A stretch of DNA of 64,000 nucleotides from Nothophaeocryptopus gaeumannii (taxonomy: Eukaryota > Ascomycota > Dothideomycetes > Mycosphaerellales > Mycosphaerellaceae). The notes beneath the pieces were generated by a model, which had not been told where the DNA came from, searched no databases, and saw only the letters and a program-made list of their open reading frames with translations. A program made the position numbers and the translations under genes. The stretch is taken from NCBI GenBank assembly GCA_031771865.1, contig JASISA010000007.1:310001-374000 (forward strand). The letters are read 5' to 3'. Shown here piece after piece: positions 32,285 to 43,776 of the stretch (position 1 is its first letter; the number at the start of each line of letters is the position of its first letter).

Positions 32285-32857
32285 CTTCGCTGATATCTGC
32301 TGCTATTCTTTCTTCTGGTATTTTAGTTTGTATGATGTTGGAAGTTTGTCTGGCGGAAGAGACGTAAAGACCAAAAAGGTAGAGGATCTCAGAGATGGTT
32401 GTTCGTTTAAGTGCCTCTGCCACAGATGCTGTGGCTGGAATGCTGTGATGTCCAAGTGGTATCACAAGCGCGTTTGTTCCAAGTTTTAGAGTTCGCGTGG
32501 TCAGCGTTCCCGGTTCATGTGAGTGAATGACGCAATTACGTCATGCGTGGTATCTGCACACTGGACAGCCCATCGACAATTAGGAGGTTACAGAACTTCG
32601 TCGAGATCGCACATTCGCAGCATTCGACAAATTGTCTAGAGAGAGGCCCGAGTCCCTGACAACGTAGCATATTCATTCGTTCCTAGCAGCCGAGTATTTC
32701 TACTCACAGGGCATATCTCATACCAGCCTACTTTTCACGAGCCATCTGAACTCCTCGCCAGGCCTACATCTAGGCCCCCTCATCCCGAAAATTGCTTTTG
32801 AGCCCCCGAAATCGGCCTTCAGCGACACACTCCCTACCCCATGCACATAGATCGCCC
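32285..32857. other. Intergenic region
   Basis: About 570 bp between the start of the small membrane protein gene and the 3' end of PRD1. No ORF with support. Confidence 0.4.
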
Positions 32858-35008
32858 TCAAGCGAGGCCCAACTCCTTGTAAAACGATTCAGTACTTGGC
32901 TCCCGGCCGAGGAACTGCTTCAATGTCTCCATCTCATCTTGGCTGCCACCCTTCTCCAAGACAGTGTGTCGGTATCTCCTGCCCTCCTTCCCGTTCATGG
33001 GATCCTTCTTGAACACCGAGGAGAACATATCCGCGGAGTATACCTGGCTGGAAAGATAGCCGTAGTAACCTGCATCGTATCCGCCGATCAAATGACCAAA
33101 GGTAGCTTCCCCGTGACCCCAGTGAAATCCTTGGCCTAGAGCTTCTGGTCCGTCGAGTTTAGAGATCTCATTTCGGAGACGATTGTACGTCTCCGATGCA
33201 TCAAGGGACTTCACCCAGTCATGGTCTTTCGCTTCGTGGACGGTCATGTCAAAGATGCCGAAATGCAATTGGCGTAGGTTGAAGAGCGCATCGTTGACAT
33301 GTTGTGTGCGGATGATGGATTGAATGAGGTCGTCAGACATCTTTTCCGCTGGTTGGGCGGCGTCAGCCTTTTGGTTCGCTTTCCACGCAGCAGAGTATTC
33401 GGGTGACAGATAGGACCAATGTTGGCTAAGAGACTTGATCTGCGATGGAGTCCAGCACCAGTTCTCGAGCATTTGAGAGGGAGCTTCGACGAAGTCACGA
33501 ACGGTCGCGGTACCGTGAAAGCGGCTGTAGATTGTTCGCGAAACGAGATCGTGAATGCCGTGGCCGAGCTCGTGGAACAGAGTCACTACCTCATCGTGCT
33601 TGAGTAGCGATGGCTTCTTGGGTGTCGGCTTGCTGAAGTTGCAGACCAAAGCTGTTGCTGGGTACCGTCTAGTGCCGTTCTCCTGAATGAAACCAGGTTG
33701 CAAGTTGAAGTTCGCGGCATGTCCATACTTTCCTTCACGGGGATGAAGATCTAGGTAGAGGTAGCCAACGAATTCGCCGCCCTCGGCCTCGTCGTCCCAG
33801 ACTGAAAAGACCTTTACGTCCTCGTGCCAGACAATGTCATTACCCTTGCCAGTGGTAGAGATCTGATCACGGTGCTCGCCCTGAATCTCAACAAATTGCA
33901 GGCCGAAAATCTCCTCAAAAATGTTGAGCATGCCATTGATCGCGGTCTGAAGCGGGAAATACTCAGAGATTCGGTTCTGGTCCAGCTGGTAGTCGCGCTC
34001 GAGCATCAAAGTGTCGTAAAATCGATGGTCCCAGAGGAAGTACTTGTCGGCCTTGCCAGTCTCGGCCTTCTTCAGCTCCTTCAATTTCTCAATCTCCTTC
34101 AGCCCGCCCGGCGCCAAGCGCTTGCGCAAATCACCAAGGAAGTCGTCGACGGTTTTCGGAGTTTTCGCCATCTTGTCCTCGATGCGGAAAGTAGCGTGAT
34201 TCGGGTAGCCAAGCAGGCGCGCACCCTCATCGCGGAGCACAATAGCCTCCTTGAACAGCTCGGTGTTGTCTGGACACTTGTTCTCATTGGCAATGAAGAC
34301 CTGTTGTCTCACATTCTCGTTCTTGCAGTACTTCATAGTGGGGAAGAGGTCGGGGTACTTGAACGTGAGCCACAGCTTGCCCTCGCTTGGCGTCCCTTCC
34401 TTGCCCTTCATCAGACCACTGGTCACGTCCTCCGGCACGCCATATAGCTCCTCTGGAGTGAGCCAGAGACCCCCTTTCTCCTCGTTCAAGTTCTTTTGGA
34501 AGACAATGCCGATATCCGACAGTCGCTTCTTGATTTCCTTGAACCGATCCCTCTTCGGCCCAGCCGGAAGTCCCAGACCCATCCGAATGTAGCCTTTGTG
34601 ATCCTTCTCCAACAGCCGCCTGCTCTCCGCGTCCAAGCTCTGGTCATCCTTCTGCTTCTTAAACGCCGCGTCCACCAGGCGGAATATATCGTCGCGCATG
34701 GATGCTTCAATGGAGAAGTCATCCATCAGCTTCTCCGCCTCTGTCGACGCATCTCTCAGCTTGGCATCGATAGATACTGCCTGGTAGAAGCCGATGATAT
34801 GCGATTCGAGGGACATGCGGTTGTCATCTTGCGCGAATGGCAGTACCACGTTCAAAAAGGTTGCAGCCTCCGGTGTAACTTCCTTGACGATCTTATCTTG
34901 TAGCGCCTTGCTAGAAGCTAATATCTTCTTCGTATTCTCAATAAGCGTTTCGGGTGTATGTGTGAAAGTTGGCGGCGCCTGAGGCGGCTTTCTGAAGGTA
35001 CCTCCCAT
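32858..35008 (-). CDS. PRD1: Thimet-oligopeptidase-like M3 metallopeptidase (saccharolysin/Prd1)
   Basis: Intronless 716-residue frame from ATG 35008. The zinc site is TLFHELGHGIHDLVSR (HExxH at about residue 480), followed by the M3 pattern GTATVRDFVEAPSQMLENW, with the third zinc ligand Glu in FVEAPSQ. C-terminal YDAGYYGYLSSQVYSADMF contributes the substrate-binding Tyr/Gly loop. M3 enzymes hydrolyse peptides under about 20 residues in cytosol and mitochondria. The open frame continues upstream for another ~55 codons without ATG; that extension contains a hydrophobic run. The cytosolic-type start MGGTFRKPPQAPP matches the usual beginning of the family. Confidence 0.92.
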   Translation of the reverse strand: MGGTFRKPPQAPPTFTHTPETLIENTKKILASSKALQDKIVKEVTPEAATFLNVVLPFAQDDNRMSLESHIIGFYQAVSIDAKLRDASTEAEKLMDDFSIEASMRDDIFRLVDAAFKKQKDDQSLDAESRRLLEKDHKGYIRMGLGLPAGPKRDRFKEIKKRLSDIGIVFQKNLNEEKGGLWLTPEELYGVPEDVTSGLMKGKEGTPSEGKLWLTFKYPDLFPTMKYCKNENVRQQVFIANENKCPDNTELFKEAIVLRDEGARLLGYPNHATFRIEDKMAKTPKTVDDFLGDLRKRLAPGGLKEIEKLKELKKAETGKADKYFLWDHRFYDTLMLERDYQLDQNRISEYFPLQTAINGMLNIFEEIFGLQFVEIQGEHRDQISTTGKGNDIVWHEDVKVFSVWDDEAEGGEFVGYLYLDLHPREGKYGHAANFNLQPGFIQENGTRRYPATALVCNFSKPTPKKPSLLKHDEVVTLFHELGHGIHDLVSRTIYSRFHGTATVRDFVEAPSQMLENWCWTPSQIKSLSQHWSYLSPEYSAAWKANQKADAAQPAEKMSDDLIQSIIRTQHVNDALFNLRQLHFGIFDMTVHEAKDHDWVKSLDASETYNRLRNEISKLDGPEALGQGFHWGHGEATFGHLIGGYDAGYYGYLSSQVYSADMFSSVFKKDPMNGKEGRRYRHTVLEKGGSQDEMETLKQFLGREPSTESFYKELGLA

Positions 35009-36681
35009 CGCGGATGAGGTGGTAATGGGTCGGTAAAGAGGGAAGAAGCCTGGCACTTTGGGTGAAAATTGCTGTACGAGAAGCCTTAGGCGCGGGAGAA
35101 CGGTATAGAGAGCCACGATGACGAGTGGTATCAGGAGGAGGACGAGGAGAGGTCGGCGGAAGAAGGAGGAACGGTGACCTCGCGGAGCCAGAATGGGCGA
35201 CTATGATGGGATTGATGGAGGGGTCGTTCTCCGCTCACCAGCCACCAAGTGCGCAGCTGAATAGTCGTTCGGATGTCGAGTTTATTTCTTGGGGCGAATG
35301 TGGTACGGATGTTGTTTCAAGGTCCTCGTGACTACTAGATTTCGTGCATATGCAATGCGAGGTGGCAGGTGAGTGTCAGATTGGAGATCGAGGGCTGCAG
35401 ACGCCGAGCCGGAGTGTCAGCTTCGAGAGCCCGACGTCCCACCACCCCAGCCTTCTCTCAAACGCTCCCTTGCCTTCGAGATGGTCAATGGACCATTGGA
35501 AGAATCGTATACGAGAGATTGAGGACCATGAGTAACACGAACAGGTCTTGGAACAAGTTATGCAAGGTCGACGATCGCTCGCCAGCCAACATCGTTCTAC
35601 TCAGGAACGAGAATGCTCAATTCTAGATTACGCCAATGGCACCTCTACTGTCGTTTCATACAATCTGTTCTCGAACTCACCAAAGCCTTCAAGCCGCGAA
35701 CTTCCGGATCTTTGTTTCGACTCACATGCAGACAATGTCACAAGCTCGAGGATCATGCCTCCACTAATATCCCCTCTTACAGCATCGGTAGAGCTTGATA
35801 AGAAAGAAACGCTACCTCATTCAGTCACACGCAACGCAAGCAACAACAAAAACATGCGTTAAAAGTGCAAAAGCAGATGATCAAAGGCGGTATGCTCCCC
35901 CGGGTGGGCTTGCTGAGAGACCGTTAGAACATGCTTCAATGCATAGCCTTAGTTGGTGCGGGGCAACTTACAACCACCAACCTCTCGGTAGATGTTCTTC
36001 AAAGTTGTATAACAGCCGAACGCGCTAGCCAATTGCGCTGCATCAATGTCAGCAGACGCTCGTTTGGAGGTTGATCTGCAGTGAATTCACTCACCCACGG
36101 AGGACTCAGATTTTGAGCTGGTTTGATTGGCTGCCGAAAGTCCGTGTGTTGTATATAGCCTGGGACACGCTTCATGGAAGCTGTCGAGTATAAGAGGTGG
36201 ACTGGTAATTCCTCAGAGTATGATGTCCGAATACAAAAGTGCCCAGAGCTTCGTGGACTTACTCTTGGATAGCCGATGGACGAATAATGCGTCCAAAGCT
36301 CAGACCTAATTGATCGCCTGCTGACAATCAAGAGCTGCCATCATGCGAAGCTCGGCCGGCACCCAAGACAAGTCGGCTTCCAGCTTCGTGGGAACAGTAT
36401 CGTTGCAACAATCATCAATTGCTTTAAGAATGACGAGGGACGTCGTCCGCACCATGAGTACGGCGAGTCGCGTGCCTCGAGATGAAGAGGTGACGTCGAC
36501 CACGGGAAAGACGCGTTGTAATCAACCTCGGCACGTGTCCCCGCAAGAGCTCTATCGAAGACGTGAAGATCCAAGGAGTCCTTGAGCACCATCAAGATAC
36601 GCAACATTCTTTTCGAGAGCGAAAGAGTTGCTGGAAGCTTAAGAGCATTCTTCTTTGCCGTCATATATCATTACCACCATA
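35009..36681. other. Intergenic region with an open N-terminal extension of PRD1
   Basis: About 1.7 kb. The first ~165 bp stay open in the PRD1 frame. The remainder has short frames on both strands without family motifs. Upstream sequence of the divergent enoyl-CoA hydratase gene is at the right end. Confidence 0.4.
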
Positions 36682-37596
36682 ATGGCCTCAACCGAATGGC
36701 GCCCGCAACTCACAGACAAGCAACCTCCCACTAAATACGCCGTAATCTCCTACCCAGCGGAAAGCGTTCTCCTCGTCCGCTTGAACAGACCAAAAGAGTT
36801 GAACTGCATAAATCAAGAATTCAATGCCGAGTTGGAAGCAATATGGACATGGCTGGATCAAGAGCCGGCTTTCACGGTAGGGGTCATAACGGGTACTGGC
36901 AGAGCTTTTTGTGCTGGAGCGGATTTGAAAGGTAAGGACAAGCAGAGATGAAAGCACGGGAAAGGGAAATTTGGGAGAAATGAACAAGCTGATAGGGTCA
37001 TAGAATGGAACACCCTGAACGCATCCAACCGACCCAAGAGCATCTCAGGCAACGGCTTCGGCTCCATCTCTCGCCGTAGCGGCCGGAAACCCATCATAGC
37101 AGCCGTGAACGGAATTTGCTTCGGCGGCGGATGCGAGATGATCGTAAACTGTGACCTCGTCGTAGCATCGTCCAAGGCAACCTTCGCTTTGCCGGAAGTA
37201 AAAGTCGGAGTTGTAGCTGCAGCCGGCGCACTTCCAAGGATAATCCGGACAATTGGAAGACCTAGAGCGATGGAGATGGCATTGACAGGTCGGACGGTGA
37301 CGGCGCAGGAAGCGGAGAGCTGGGGATTGATCAACAAAGTGGTAGGGGATAGAGAAGGAGAGGTTGTAGAGGCTGCTGTGGGGTATGCGAAGCTGATTGC
37401 GGCGAACAGTCCCGATGCTGTGATTGTGTCAAGGGAGGGCATCAAATTAGGATGGGAGGGCTTGGGAGCAGAGGCTGCGACTGTGATGGCTTTGGATGTT
37501 TGGCAGCCCCGACTTCAATCTGGGCAGAATATGAAGGAAGGCGTCAGAGCGTTTGTTGAGAAGAGGAAGCCGAAGTGGGTGCCTTCGAAGTTGTAG
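36682..37596 (+). CDS. Enoyl-CoA hydratase/isomerase family protein
   Basis: Two exons, 36682-36931 and 37004-37596, encode 280 residues. The start is the ATG in ATAATGGCC; the frame extends upstream only to a TTG. Crotonase-fold landmarks: VLLVRLNRPKELNCI, the first oxyanion-hole loop GRAFCAGADLK, the second GICFGGGCEMIVNCDLVV, and FALPEVKVGVVAAAGALPR. The Glu in GGGCE and in LPEV sit where the two catalytic acids of hydratases are found, so hydratase activity is plausible. The C-terminus (KPKWVPSKL) ends in a peroxisomal-type SKL tripeptide, pointing to peroxisomal beta-oxidation. The 72-nt intron has GTAAGG and CATAG ends. Confidence 0.9.
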
Positions 37597-38092
37597 ATAG
37601 GGAAATGAAGACACTGGCTCTGCCATCTGCAGCCCTGTATTCAATACATGTTCTCTTGGAGGGTTGATCTTGTCGTTAACGATTTTGAAGAGGGTTGGTT
37701 AGGACCCTTGAGCAGCGAGTCAATCAAAATGTTGCAGTAAATCTTGACGCCACATTCATTGGACCAGCATGGCTCGAGCGCAGACGCTTCACTTCAGGCC
37801 TTCCCGTTTTACCCTCCATCGCCAAAACACCAACATCCGGTCTTCTTCATCTGGTACGAAACTTGCAACGGTACTTACTCCATTCCTAAATGCTTCCCAA
37901 AGGGTGCACAGGAGCGTAGGATCTCGCCACTCCAACAAACCTTACGATTTCTGTTTGCCTCGAACCGCATCCCAAAAACTGGTGCCGTATTCTACTCCAT
38001 CTTGGATGATCTGCACCCGCACCGGGCTTAGAAATATCGTGTCGTGCCAGCTCAGGCGAACTTCTTCTATACTTCCCGGGTCTTCCTTCACA
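37597..38092. other. Intergenic region
   Basis: About 500 bp between two genes in the same direction. The reading frame of the next gene is open upstream to 37769 but without an ATG in a better place. Confidence 0.4.
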
Positions 38093-38559
38093 ATGTCTAT
38101 CTACACGATCTCAGACCTCAGCTACATCTCCCGCGACCAACTGGCCCCCCTCGTTCGCGATCAAAACCCTGGGCTGGCTATCATCGACGTTCGGGACAGC
38201 GATTATATCGGCGGACACATTCGAGGATGTCAGAACGTCCCGACTGCTACTCACGACTACCGCATACCGGAGCTTGTGAGAAGTCTGAAGGATAAGGACA
38301 CTGTGGTCTTTCATTGTGCCTTGAGCCAGCAGAGGGGTCCAAGCAGTGCGCTGAAGTATTTAAGGGAGCGAGAGAGGTTGGCGGGAAAGGGGGCCGAGGA
38401 GAAGCAGAAAGTCTATGTGCTGGATGGAGGGTTTTCGAAATGGCAGCAAGCGTGAGTAGCTTCCAAGCCGCAGACATTATGATACTGATGTTTCGTTGCA
38501 GCTATGGCCTGGACAAGGAGCTCACTGAAGGTTTTGTGAAGGACCTTTGGGATGAGTAG
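38093..38559 (+). CDS. Rhodanese/Cdc25-like phosphatase (Ibp1/Acr2 type)
   Basis: Two exons, 38093-38451 and 38502-38559, encode 138 residues, a single rhodanese domain. Landmarks: LAIIDVRDSDYIGGHIRG, and the active loop VVFHCALSQQRGPSSA, with Cys75 and Arg in a CX5R loop as in Cdc25-type phosphatases and arsenate reductases. YVLDGGFSKWQ closes the fold. S. pombe Ibp1 and S. cerevisiae Ych1/Arr2 are the closest types. The family dephosphorylates phosphotyrosine-like substrates or reduces arsenate; no arsenite transporter gene is nearby, so the substrate is open. The 50-nt intron has GTGAGT and TTGCAG ends. Confidence 0.9.
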
Positions 38560-40384
38560 TGATTGGGCTATTCAGTCTCTCAACTTCCGTACGTCAAGGT
38601 TCTTGCGCGACTTCACAGCTTCATCCAGGCCTTCACCTTCCGAAGGCTGGGCGGCCTGCCAGTACCAACGGAAGCTCGGATTATCGAGCCTATAGCGACC
38701 ATGAACTGCGAAAGCATTCGGAACGCGGCTTCAGAGCTCTAGAACTGCACACTTGCAGAGTACCTTCGATGCCATTCAGGCGCCGGCAGGCCACTCTCAG
38801 TCCCCTCTCATGTTCTCCAAACTGTAACCGACTACATCCCGCAAATGCGATCTTTGCGAGACGATGAACACTCCGCAGTCACGATTGATACATGAGCTCG
38901 CAGCAAGAGACGAGATCCGTTTGCATCGTCAGATCCCACCGTGTGCTTTTCACTCTCGTGCAGAAGAAGCGCTCAGGCTCATTCTACGACATTCCCTCCA
39001 TCGTCACTGATCGATGAGTCGCTCTCGTCGAAACGACTTCGGCTCCAGCGATGGCCCCACAATGGATTTGCTCCCATCTCCTGGGTCCGTCCTCGAGCTC
39101 ACTCCCTTGCCTCTGCTCCAGTAGCGCTGCGAAGAAGGCCTTTTACACTCTGTCGGTCATCCCTTGACGATGGAAGGTACAATTCATCGGCCTTAGCACA
39201 CTCTCCAGTAAGGGCGATATCTACATTGCCTCTTGCAAGGCATATCTTAGCTCGCTGAGACGTATGACCGCGGCGTCAGTGGATTCGTACACCGAAGCCC
39301 TTGTCGACTGTTGATGGCAATCCGTATACGGGCTAATCCCATCACGTTGTACTATGCGATGCTCGCTGTTGTTACCATGCTCAGTGGCGTGAGTATGGAC
39401 CGTGGCTTTCTGGCCCCAGCGTGATCGGGCCACGGCCTGGCAATCAATGCAAGTTGTTGTAGCGCAAAGAACACCGACACTTCGACGGCAGAATTGAATA
39501 TGAATCAAGGCAATTACGAAGGCGCTCATGCTGCCGCTATCGTCGCAAACCACGGGACAGTAAGCTTGAGCTTGTGATCTTACTCGAATGCATTATCGCA
39601 TGTACACTCGGCCACGGCCACAATCGATGCAACCATTGGGGCAGTCCATTTCTTGCTATCGCAAAGCTGTTGCTTCAATAGCCATGCGCAGCCTGCGACG
39701 ATGCTTGCTGGAAACCATGGCTGAGACAGAGCAGATCAGCGGCTGAGGTCTTTGGATACGGCTTGTCGCTATTCGCCGAAGACGAAGGACTTCGCCACAA
39801 TTGCTAAGTGAAACGCCAATATAGCAACTCTTGAACCGTAGAATTTTTGTTTCGTCACTGTCTATACCGAACGTGCGACATGAGAGCCCGATACATTGCA
39901 GGGAAGCTTTCAGGGTGAACAAGGTTGGTCGCACAGTCTGGACGCTTCGAGTGGATGTCGCGGACCGAATGATGACGACCTTGGCGTTGAGATCGAATGG
40001 CGATGGGAAAGCCACCTTGAGCAGACGACGGCTATAATGCCGAAAATATCACAACACCATTACAACATTACCTTGCAATCTCTGACTTGGTATTGTCCTG
40101 TTGTGGTGGCAGGCAGAAGTGAGGTTTGACGCACGTGCATTGCCTTCCATCTTCTTGGCAAAGACTACCTCTACCTCCCTCGAAGCACCATCAACCTGAC
40201 ACTCCAATACATCAACACCACAAGTATCTCACACGCACTCAAACTACTTGTTGTGTGCCTATCACGCCCATCTGAGACTGGAACATAAACTTCTGCCGCT
40301 GAGATCCCTGTGGAACCACGCCGGCGCAAGCCGCATCGGAAATCACAACACGACACGCAGCATCACCTCAACACTCACCCCACC
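38560..40384. other. Long intergenic region, no gene recognised
   Basis: About 1.8 kb. Frames of 60-119 codons exist on both strands, none with a family motif, signal peptide or matched exon pair. The last ~250 bp should hold the promoter and 5'UTR of the gene at 40385, which has CT/CA-rich sequence (CATCACCTCAACACTCACC). Confidence 0.4.
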
Positions 40385-41577
40385 ATGTAAGTTACTGCGA
40401 GCGATAGTTTTGAGGCCAAGAAGGTCCAGAAAGACTTAAAACCACGCGTTTCGCCTCCCAAGTCCGCTCATTGACGATCTTTGCCACTGATCATTTCCAG
40501 GGCCGGGTCGAGGTTGGTCCGTGGCGTGGACGATGTGACCTCCATTCGCATCCGATATCATAGTCCGCCTCCGAGGTCGAATGAGAATGCTACTCTACAA
40601 CTCATGAAGGGCCGAAATTTGGGTTCCTTCGAACCCCGCCATACTCCTCCAGATGCTTGTGCTGCACAGGATGTGGCATTGGACAAAGAAAGCACCCTCA
40701 AGCTAGCCATTCGGAACGCTCAAGTACCACGAAGAGATAGCGGCCTCAATGTGGACGCTATCGACGCTGCTAAAGATTACGTACCTGACTTCGAGGACGA
40801 CGAAATTGATCACAAACCACGGTCAGTTAGCTATGCCAGAGTCACCCCACTCCTCACAAGCGCCCAATCGCCTTTCCATCTCGTATGGATGATTTTAGCA
40901 AGCGAATGCTGACATTGCACCGTAGAAACAAACTCGCTGTGCAACCGCCAGCGACCGACCAAGCCCACAAGCCGAGAGCGAGCAATGGTGAGACGCTGCT
41001 GACTCCGACAAGCGGCCAGGCGTCATTTTCAAGCGCACAATCAGAATCTACAGGAAACACAGCAACATATCTCAAGCCCAGCACAGCATTCCTCAGCAAT
41101 GGCCGTGCCCGCTCACCGAAAAGACCGTTCGCAGAGGTTTCCGCTTCGGTAGAAGAACCAGAAGAGGTCCCAGACCATTTGCAACCGCCAGCAAAGCCCA
41201 GATCAGTCAAGAGGTCATTCTCACGGCCATCATCTGTCGCTCGTCCCATCAAGAAATCCGTCACACCGAGGCGAGATACTCCAGCGGCACTCTCAGCGGC
41301 AGCTCAACAGGCGTCGCCGCCAAAACGCAATCCTCGGACCTCCAGGGAGGCGGTGAGGAAGGAGATCGATGATCTCGCAATCGACGGGACTCCCATGCTG
41401 GATCCCACTCGCGCCGCCATCAAACACGAGATCAAGGAGTACAAGGACAAAAAGGGCCGGTGGTATGAGGTGGTAGGTGAGGAGGGCAAACCGCCTTGGG
41501 CGGTCGATGAGCGGACGGTAACCCGCACCACGTACGAGCGCACCTCACGCCGGTCAACCGGGAATTGGCGCAAGTGA
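40385..41577 (+). CDS. Unknown protein with an intron inside its start codon
   Basis: Best model: exon 1 supplies only AT (40385-40386), exon 2 is 40501-40821 and exon 3 is 40926-41577, total 324 residues. The intron GTAAGT...TTCCAG joins AT to G, giving ATG-GCC-GGG. The exon 2 frame has no other in-frame ATG near its beginning. N-terminal part: LVRGVDDVTSIRIRYHSPPP and GRNLGSFEPRHTPPDAC. The remainder is Ser/Pro/Arg-rich, with DLAIDGTPMLDP, IKHEIKEYKDKKGRWYEVV and a basic C-terminus (TTYERTSRRSTGNWRK). It looks largely disordered; function unknown. Confidence 0.6.
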
Positions 41578-42284
41578 ATAGAAGTGGTGAGATAGATTTC
41601 CTCAACAACTGCATGACTGAGCCGTTCACTCCCTTATACTCCCTTCACTCTCTGGAGGTCCTCGCTGACAGGATCATAGCCGATGTTGTGAGACCTACAA
41701 TCAAACCCGGAGTCGCTGTGTGCCCATCTCGACCAGCCATTAAAATTGTTCATTGACTTCCGCCCTCAAAATTCTTCAGCTTTCCCACTCACCCGATACC
41801 ATGCTCGGGAAATCGCATGCGACATCTCTCGACGAATCGAGCTGCGCTGAGCGATTTTGGTCACGTTGGCCATTAACATTCACTATCAACGTGGATTTTA
41901 CCGCTTATGTGCTGAGATGATCTGACTTCGAGCATCTCCATCTCATGGGAAGTTTCAAGAGCCTCGCGGCAGTGAATTTTTGCCCAGTGATACCACAGGC
42001 ACATGCATACAGATTGCCGCGGTTTGTGGCGCAAGCCGGCTCGAGCTATGCCGCCTTCGACGCAGCACAGCCTTGCTACATAGACCACCAGGCTTCACCA
42101 CAAAGCGGTCTTCCTTCATTACAAGGATTGGTTTCCAATGTCACTTGGTCATACAAGAGCCAGACGCATGTTTATCAGAAAATTCGACAAGATTGAGGAG
42201 AGGACTTAGAGGCGGCCTCTCATTATCGAAAATTCAAGTACAAGAGCATGATTCAAATCGGCATCCTACCATGAGCATGCGAGA
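41578..42284. other. Intergenic region
   Basis: About 700 bp. Frames of 60-105 codons lack support. No repeats were noticed. Confidence 0.4.
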
Positions 42285-43566
42285 ATGGAAGAAATAGACT
42301 CCGACAAATACACTTATGGGCCACTTCCGACCAAAAACAGCATCCGGATCCTGACCCTACACCCTGCCCGTTGCCTCAAAGATCCCATTCTCCGCGACTT
42401 GACAGTATCATCTCTGAGCGATGCAGAGCTCACTGACTTTGCGGCCCTGTCCTACACATGGGGCATGAACTCAGATGGAGATGCAACCTCGTGCCGAGCC
42501 ATCCCCATCAGTGGAAGATCGTTGCCCGTCACACGAAATTTACACGAAGCGCTACTACGCATGAGAGAATCCGCGTCGCCCCGACGACTTTGGATAGATG
42601 CAATCTGCAGCGATCAGAGCAATCCCACAGAACGGGGACACCAAGTGTCGCTCATGAGCAAGATCTACTCTCAAGCGGCAGTGGTGATCGTGTGGTTTGG
42701 ACAGGACATTGTCAAGAAGCACGGCAAAGCTACCCACGGCGTCTTCACTCGACTTCAGAGCAGGATCTTTAACCCTCAGAAGCGGGTTGACAGGAATAGG
42801 GATCCTTTCGATGTGTCTTGGTACGGGGAGCACGGCGAAGCTATCCACAGCGTCTTCTCCCGACTTCGGGGCATGGACTTTAAGCCTGAGAAGCGGGTTG
42901 ACCTTCATATGGTTTGCACAGAGGACCAGGATCGATTGTATGCTCTCTTGAGCTTCGACACCGGCCTGATGAGCATCGACTACACTACAGCTGTGGTAGA
43001 AGTTTTTGCTGAGTTCACTGTCGCACTATTCAGACGTGGACAGCACGACTTTGTGTTTGAGCACCTAGCCCAGCTCTTTGACATGGGAAGCAAGTTCGAT
43101 GACTTATTGCCTAGGCTGGGCTCTGGACCTCTGTCGACCGCTCAGACCCGGGAGCAGTGACAGAATCTCGAACGACGGATTCGGAGCTTCGTGCAGAATC
43201 GAGGGCAAGACCCTCCAACGCAATCTCTTTCGACGTGGAGTGGTATGTGTCAGCAAGAGCTCGCTTCCTGCGTTTAAGATCATTTCATTGTCAAAGGTGG
43301 CGAAGTATCGCTTAGGTCAGGAGACAGAGCTGCCTTGCCTCAAGCTTTGGGGCTGTTATAGAGTTAGGGAGGGCGATGTGGCATTTCAAGCTGATGATCT
43401 GCCAGCTCAAGATCCAGAAGGTCATATCCTCTTTCGTCGACCTTTGGCAGATTCTCTTGGAGCATACAAGCGAATCAACATCATGAGAGCAAATCTACGC
43501 TTTGATGATCCCGACTGGTTGACAGAGTGGTGGACGTCGGAGGTAATGCCGGTCAACACCATCTAG
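42285..43566 (+). pseudogene. HET-domain (heterokaryon incompatibility) gene, internally rearranged and frameshifted
   Basis: ATG 42285 begins a recognisable HET domain: IRILTLHPARC, FAALSYTWG, LPVTRNLHEALLRMRE, RRLWIDAICSDQSNPTERGH and MSKIYSQAAVVIVWFG. The usual RPW..R.WV.QE block is missing; instead there are two copies of a 37-codon unit (HGKATHGVFTRL..KPQKRVD type, at 42720 and 42831). TEDQDRLYALLSFDT and IDYTTAVVEVFAEFTVALF follow. At CCTAGGCTGGG (43111-43120) an extra G moves the rest (WALDL.., GVVCVS.., to 43566) into another frame, so the first frame ends at 43160. HET proteins trigger incompatibility cell death; this copy is probably inactive. Confidence 0.75.
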
Positions 43567-43776
43567 AATATTCGCATGGTATCACAGCCAGCTTCTGGAC
43601 TCTCCTAACTACACCCCTTTCGGCTTCGAAACAAATCCCAAGGCTCCATCCAATTTCGAATCGGACATCTAACTCCCGAGATCGTTTTCAGCTCTTACCG
43701 ATTCCAACTGACATAGCCATACACAATAAAGCAACCTATTATTCTCATACCCATGCCATAGATACTCCGACACTCC

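Noticed and set aside
33824..34447. 207-codon plus-strand frame inside PRD1
   Set aside because: It is the shadow of the oligopeptidase coding frame on the other strand.
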